Source of the DNA: Dioscorea cayenensis subsp. rotundata
Taxonomy: Eukaryota > Streptophyta > Magnoliopsida > Dioscoreales > Dioscoreaceae
DNA length: 64,000 nucleotides
Direction of reading: 5' to 3'
NCBI RefSeq assembly: GCF_009730915.1
Contig: NC_052475.1
Location: forward strand, 28,209,016 to 28,273,015
The notes beneath the pieces are model-generated. The model had not been told where the DNA came from and searched no databases. It was given only the letters and a program-made list of their open reading frames with translations. The position numbers and the translations under genes were made by a program. Of the stretch, positions 60,041-64,000 are shown piece after piece (position 1 is the first letter of the stretch; each line of letters begins with the position of its first letter).

Positions 60041-62196
60041 TGAAAAAAATAAATTAGTAATTAGCTATTTTTAAGAGGATTGTTTGTAATTTAATTTGTT
60101 GTTGTGGTGTTGTTTTTGTTTGATTTCAGGTTTCCCGGCATGAAAAGATAAAGGTTGGTCGTTGGTAGAAAGATATCTTTTTCTATTATAATTATGTCGT
60201 TGGAGGATAACGGTCATTGCTTATTTCCTTAAATAGAGGGGGAAATTAAACAAGCAACATCAATAAGATAAGAAAACCACAACGAAGAAGGCAGAGCCTT
60301 CAAAATATTATGATTTCTGAGATAGACTATCATCTTCTAGTGGTCCTGATTTGTTTTTTTAATATTGATAAACTATTTATATTAAGAATAAAGAAAAGAT
60401 GTGCAACAAGCACATGCACAAGTGAAAGATAATTAAAGCTCCGGTTTTCGGACTCCTTTAGCTGTGTTCACCTCGTGCTTTTCTTATTGTTTGCTTCTTC
60501 GGTTTTACACTTCTAGTGATGTTTTGTTTTTGATAATTTCACTTCTGGTGCACTTTTTGGTTGTTTGTAGTTATTGTGTCACTCCTATTGTTGTTGTTGT
60601 TGTTTTTATCGTTTTTTATGTTGTACCCAATATTTTTTTAATGCATTATGAATTATTTATTTTTTTCACAAACAAAAATAAAAAATTAAAATAACTAAAG
60701 TCTATTAGCACAAGTATAAGAACAATCTTCTGTTTTTTTTTTTAATGAATGTCATTCATCCAATTTTTTTTTTAAATATATATATAAAAGTACAAACAAA
60801 CAAGTACATGATGATGTTGATTAAATTAAATTCTTTTACAACTATAGCTTTAATAACAGAAAGCATACTAAAGTTTTAAGATTTTGTTCACAGCTAATCA
60901 TTTTCTATTCCATAAAATTAAAACAATCAATAATTTTTTTTTAAAATCCATAAATTTATTTTTGAGACTACTTGTTTTGTTTGTAAAGTCTAAATAGTTG
61001 TGGATATAAATTATGTCTTCGATCCACGTATTTTCCTAGTAATTCAAATTTTTTTAATAAAATAAACCAATCACAAATTTATTAAACAATTGTAAAATTT
61101 TCCATCAGAACTATCAGGATATCATAATTCTTTTCTAATATTAAACATTTGCTTCAAAGTATTACCATAACAGATGAACATTAATGAAAGAATACAGTAT
61201 ATTTAAATAATTAAAATATTATAATAGCATTTTCAGCAGAAAACAATACACACAGTGCACAACCTGTCTTTACAAAAGTACTTATGTCAATGCATTAGAC
61301 ATCTACCAACACTAATATTTGAAAGATCTAAAAATTATTTTCAAATAAAAATTATACTCTTCTGTATATTTGTGTAGGAGCCAAAAAGAATAGGTGGGAT
61401 GACAAATTCAAGGTTATCTATTTTATTAAAAAAAAAATAGATGGGAGGATGCCCGTCTTAACAAATAAATAAACTTTGACTATTTTAGCTCACATACCAC
61501 TGCAGATTTTGGACAAACGATGTCTGATTTTAGATTAAGCTAAATTATTCAACCGCCAATACTCTCTACTAGCACCTAAAACGGATAATCATCTTTATTA
61601 ATTAATTTTTAAGTGTCACCACTTTTTTAAAATTATTTGTATATTAATTTTTGTAACCTCACATCAATCATTGATGGATATCAAGTTATTGTCTGGTTTT
61701 ATTAGCTGTTAAATTAATTGATTCATCTGTTTTATTACGTTTTTTGGTATCATGTCTTTGACTGCTTTATTGCTTGTAATTATTTTTATGCTTAAATAAA
61801 TTATAGTTTGTTCATTTTAATAAAAATAAAAATAAAAATAATGTGCAATATAAAGTTGTCATACATATTACAACGTCTGCACTAAGTTCTCTCTCTTTTG
61901 AAAAGGGTAAGTTCTCTCTTATATCACTACCTATGTAAAGAAAACACTTCATCCCCTTTTTTACTCAAAGATTGAATGGTCTATCTTCCTTTTAGAAATT
62001 TTTTATAATTTGTTTTATTTAAAATGATGGATAAATCATTTAAAAAAAAAAATGTTGAAAGAAAAGATACAATATTAACCCCAACCTGTGTGTGAGTTAG
62101 AGGTCTTCTTCTTTCCTTCTCTTTCTTAATTTGGGTGTTTTGCCGTTTGTTTCCCTTTCAGTTTTCTGTTTTGCCCCCACTTCTAGTGGTGGATAT
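60041..62196. other. Non-coding part of the duplicated unit 3
   Basis: Matches 51063-53990 apart from the unit 2 LINE and small indels, including a short local duplication around GTTCTCTCT near 61886-61920. No gene is supported. Confidence 0.6.
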
Positions 62197-62712
62197 TGTT
62201 GTGATATGGGAGATGACCAAGAGTGTGATCAAAGGTGTTCGATGATATGCTTGGAGGTTTTCCCAGTATTGTTTTGCGTGAAGTCAAAAGGTCAAGGCAA
62301 ATGATAAAAAACAGGGAGACAGAAGAGTTTCACAGCCAATCCGATACATCCACTAGCTTCTGGAAATATATATAAAACTAAAGCACTAAACTTAACACCC
62401 ATTGGTTGATACAACAAAACAACTTCCCATTGGTCTAAAAATAATCTAGACTCACTTAACCATTGGCTCCCCACTCACTCCCAGAGATACATAAATATTA
62501 GTACATTCACAAAAGGTTTCAAATGCTTCAACTACTCATACGACTTAGCATCCATGCCCTGCTTACTGAACAGAGTGGTTCTTCATACTCAGTGTCTCAA
62601 AGCCATGCCCATTTGCTTCCTCTCCAGCGCACATGACCTGTCTCACCTCCATACACCTTACTTGCTCACCATGCCGGCTATCCGGGTCTTGTCTTCAATC
62701 AACTTCTCAACA
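62197..62712. mobile_element. Solo LTR, 516 bp, TSD GATAT, present only in unit 3
   Basis: Begins TGTTGTGATATGG, ends CTTCTCAACA, and is flanked by exact GATAT (62192-62196 and 62713-62717). In unit 2 the corresponding site near 53921 reads GGTGGATATATATAT without insertion. The 71-codon open frame at 62554-62769 overlaps the LTR and has no recognisable domain. Confidence 0.88.
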
Positions 62713-62900
62713 GATATATATTGTTACGATGTTATATCAATTAATATATATAGTTTATTCATTTTTTAAAAAATATAACACTCAAACACTATTGATTTAA
62801 GAATAACAACTCACAACAGATTCACTACAAGTGGATTCAGATACGACAATCTCAAAAACAACATAAAAACAACAGTTAAAAAAATAATACTAAAAGCAAA

Positions 62901-63587
62901 TCAAACACAGAGTTCTCTTGAAAACTCTTTGGTGAATTCCTCCATATGAGAAGTAGAGAGGCACACTGACATCTGAATCTCTCCTTGCTTTCTCCCTCCG
63001 ACGAGCACAACTTGACCTTCATGGTTCATAGAAACCAGCTCCGTCCTACTCGGGCACCCTACACCAAAGTCTATCTCATAGGCCCGAAAACTCGAAGACC
63101 CAGCTATAAGAACATTTACCGACTTGGCATTTCTCTTGATCTCACCCACCCAATCTTCACACCCTCCCAAAACGTCCTTAGAACTCTCATCTATTTGTTC
63201 TTTGATCCTTGTACAAGCCTTTGAAAGTCCCGCATTTCCAACCAGTTCCATGACCTTGGCTTTTGCACAGCAGAGCTTAAGGCAATTGCCCAAATAATTG
63301 TCTTTCAGTGGAGGGTTGAGGCGAGTCCTACAGTCCATGATGAACCCTAGAATGGTCTCCTCATTAGCGTCCTCTATGGTTTTGGTTTTTATGAGGCTGA
63401 TCCAAGTGAGAGATGAGAGCACTGTGAATGTTGAGTGTTGGAGGTTGCCAACTTCATTGGCTCGTTGTTTGATGGATTGGATCATATCCCGGCTAATTGT
63501 GAACGTTCTTCTCATTAGTTCTGATCGTCCTTCTTCAATGTTGAGCTTTTCACTTATGATCTGGTTTTTATGTTTGAGCGAGAGATT
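62901..63587 (-). CDS. BAHD acyltransferase copy 3, exon 2 (partial gene)
   Basis: Uninterrupted second exon of 229 codons including the stop. It begins after the acceptor TTGAAG at 63587 and is in phase 0, which fits the exon 1 donor phase seen in copies 1 and 2. It contains VLSSLTWISLIKTK, DNYLGNC (the YFGNC-type marker of anthocyanin/phenolic-glucoside acyltransferases) and DFGVG near the C-terminal channel motif, and ends EFSRELCV. Exon 1, with the catalytic HXXXD, would lie beyond 64000, so activity cannot be judged. Of the copies in the window this has the best exon 2. Confidence 0.88.
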   Translation of the reverse strand, partial: NLSLKHKNQIISEKLNIEEGRSELMRRTFTISRDMIQSIKQRANEVGNLQHSTFTVLSSLTWISLIKTKTIEDANEETILGFIMDCRTRLNPPLKDNYLGNCLKLCCAKAKVMELVGNAGLSKACTRIKEQIDESSKDVLGGCEDWVGEIKRNAKSVNVLIAGSSSFRAYEIDFGVGCPSRTELVSMNHEGQVVLVGGRKQGEIQMSVCLSTSHMEEFTKEFSRELCV

Positions 63588-64000
63588 CTTCAATACAAAA
63601 AGTTAATGCAAAAAAACTTAATTTCTCCTAATTTATTATATTCATATTATTCTTTTTTTTTTCTTTGAAAAATCGTACATACTGAAAAAGAAATTTGATT
63701 TAGAATAATATATATATATATATATATTAAAAAGGTGGACAATGTACGAGTCATTCCGTGTTTGGTACCCTGGATATCCCAGGATAGAGATGGGATATCC
63801 AGGGCTACAGCCCCATCCGAGCGTTTGGTTTGCTGGATGGGGCTGGATGGGAATGTCCCCCATCCCTGAAAATGGGATGAGTGACGTCCCACTCTCATCC
63901 CACCATCTCATCCCTTTCTCTCTCTCCTTCGCTCATCCATTTCCATCTCTCTAAATATTTTAAACTAATTAACTTCAACTAAAAAATTAAGTTAAATAAT
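63588..64000. other. BAHD copy 3 intron with an inserted repeat at the window end
   Basis: To about 63753 it matches the introns of copies 1 and 2, with a TA microsatellite at 63707-63727. From about 63754 (CCGTGTTTGGTACCCTGGATATCCC) an unrelated sequence begins, with internal palindromic phrases such as GGGATATCCAGGG and repeated GCTGGATGGG. It looks like the start of a MITE but is cut by the window end. Confidence 0.5.

Larger units (their letters stand above)
58598..63660. repeat. Segmental duplication, unit 3 copy
   Basis: Collinear with 49651-54900. Its left edge lies within the last 60 bp of the hAT MITE, so the MITE here is truncated and the breakpoint sits inside it. Its right edge reaches the BAHD copy 3 intron. 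Confidence 0.9.

Overview
The window is nuclear DNA from a flowering plant: AT-rich intergenic sequence packed with nested LTR retrotransposons, LINE tails, MITEs and solo LTRs, a multi-intron plant gene, and GC-rich 5' coding exons. The GC-rich starts of the acyltransferase and histone acetyltransferase genes suggest a monocot, but this is weak evidence and I cannot name a species. There is one 1000-N assembly gap (1854-2853).

Layout. 1-10 kb holds AT-rich DNA with degenerate tandem repeats, a Mutator-type MITE, and an almost internal-less Ty3/gypsy derivative next to a decayed hAT transposase. 10.5-14 kb holds a solo LTR with perfect 5-bp target duplication (TSD) and a 5'-truncated LINE with a 16-bp TSD. 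14.4-21.4 kb (minus strand) is a complete nine-exon MYST histone acetyltransferase gene of the plant HAM type, 413 codons, whose splice phases all agree. 23.66-24.24 kb is an intact single-exon NF-YB transcription factor gene. 24.63-29.86 kb is a young Ty3/gypsy chromovirus with 240-bp LTRs that differ at one position, disabled by one frameshift and one nonsense codon.

30-64 kb is a decaying tandem array of BAHD acyltransferase genes (anthocyanin/phenolic-glucoside acyltransferase type), all on the minus strand: a fragment at 30 kb, copy 1 (38.0-41.3 kb), copy 2 (54.1-57.4 kb, a clear pseudogene) and copy 3 (62.9 kb; its first exon lies beyond the window). Older relics of the same exon lie at 50.2-50.7 and 59.2-59.7 kb. 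About 5 kb of flank (49.65-54.9 and 58.6-63.66 kb) is duplicated. The paralogous units act as empty sites for one another and date several insertions: a foldback element in the copy 1 intron, a LINE and a solo LTR in copy 2, and solo LTRs at 34.7 and 62.2 kb. Copia elements at 30.7-34.1 and 42.2-48.9 kb (the latter nested in an older copia) separate the units.

The two convincingly intact cellular genes in the window are the HAM-type acetyltransferase and NF-YB, both nuclear gene-regulation factors with no evident operon-like relation. The BAHD cluster would act in specialised metabolism, but no copy in this window is demonstrably functional. I found no tRNA, rRNA or CRISPR feature and no clearly new biological system. 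The most notable structures are the paralogous filled/empty insertion sites, the long-hairpin foldback element inside a BAHD intron, and the GC-AG intron with duplicated pyrimidine microsatellites in the HAM gene.
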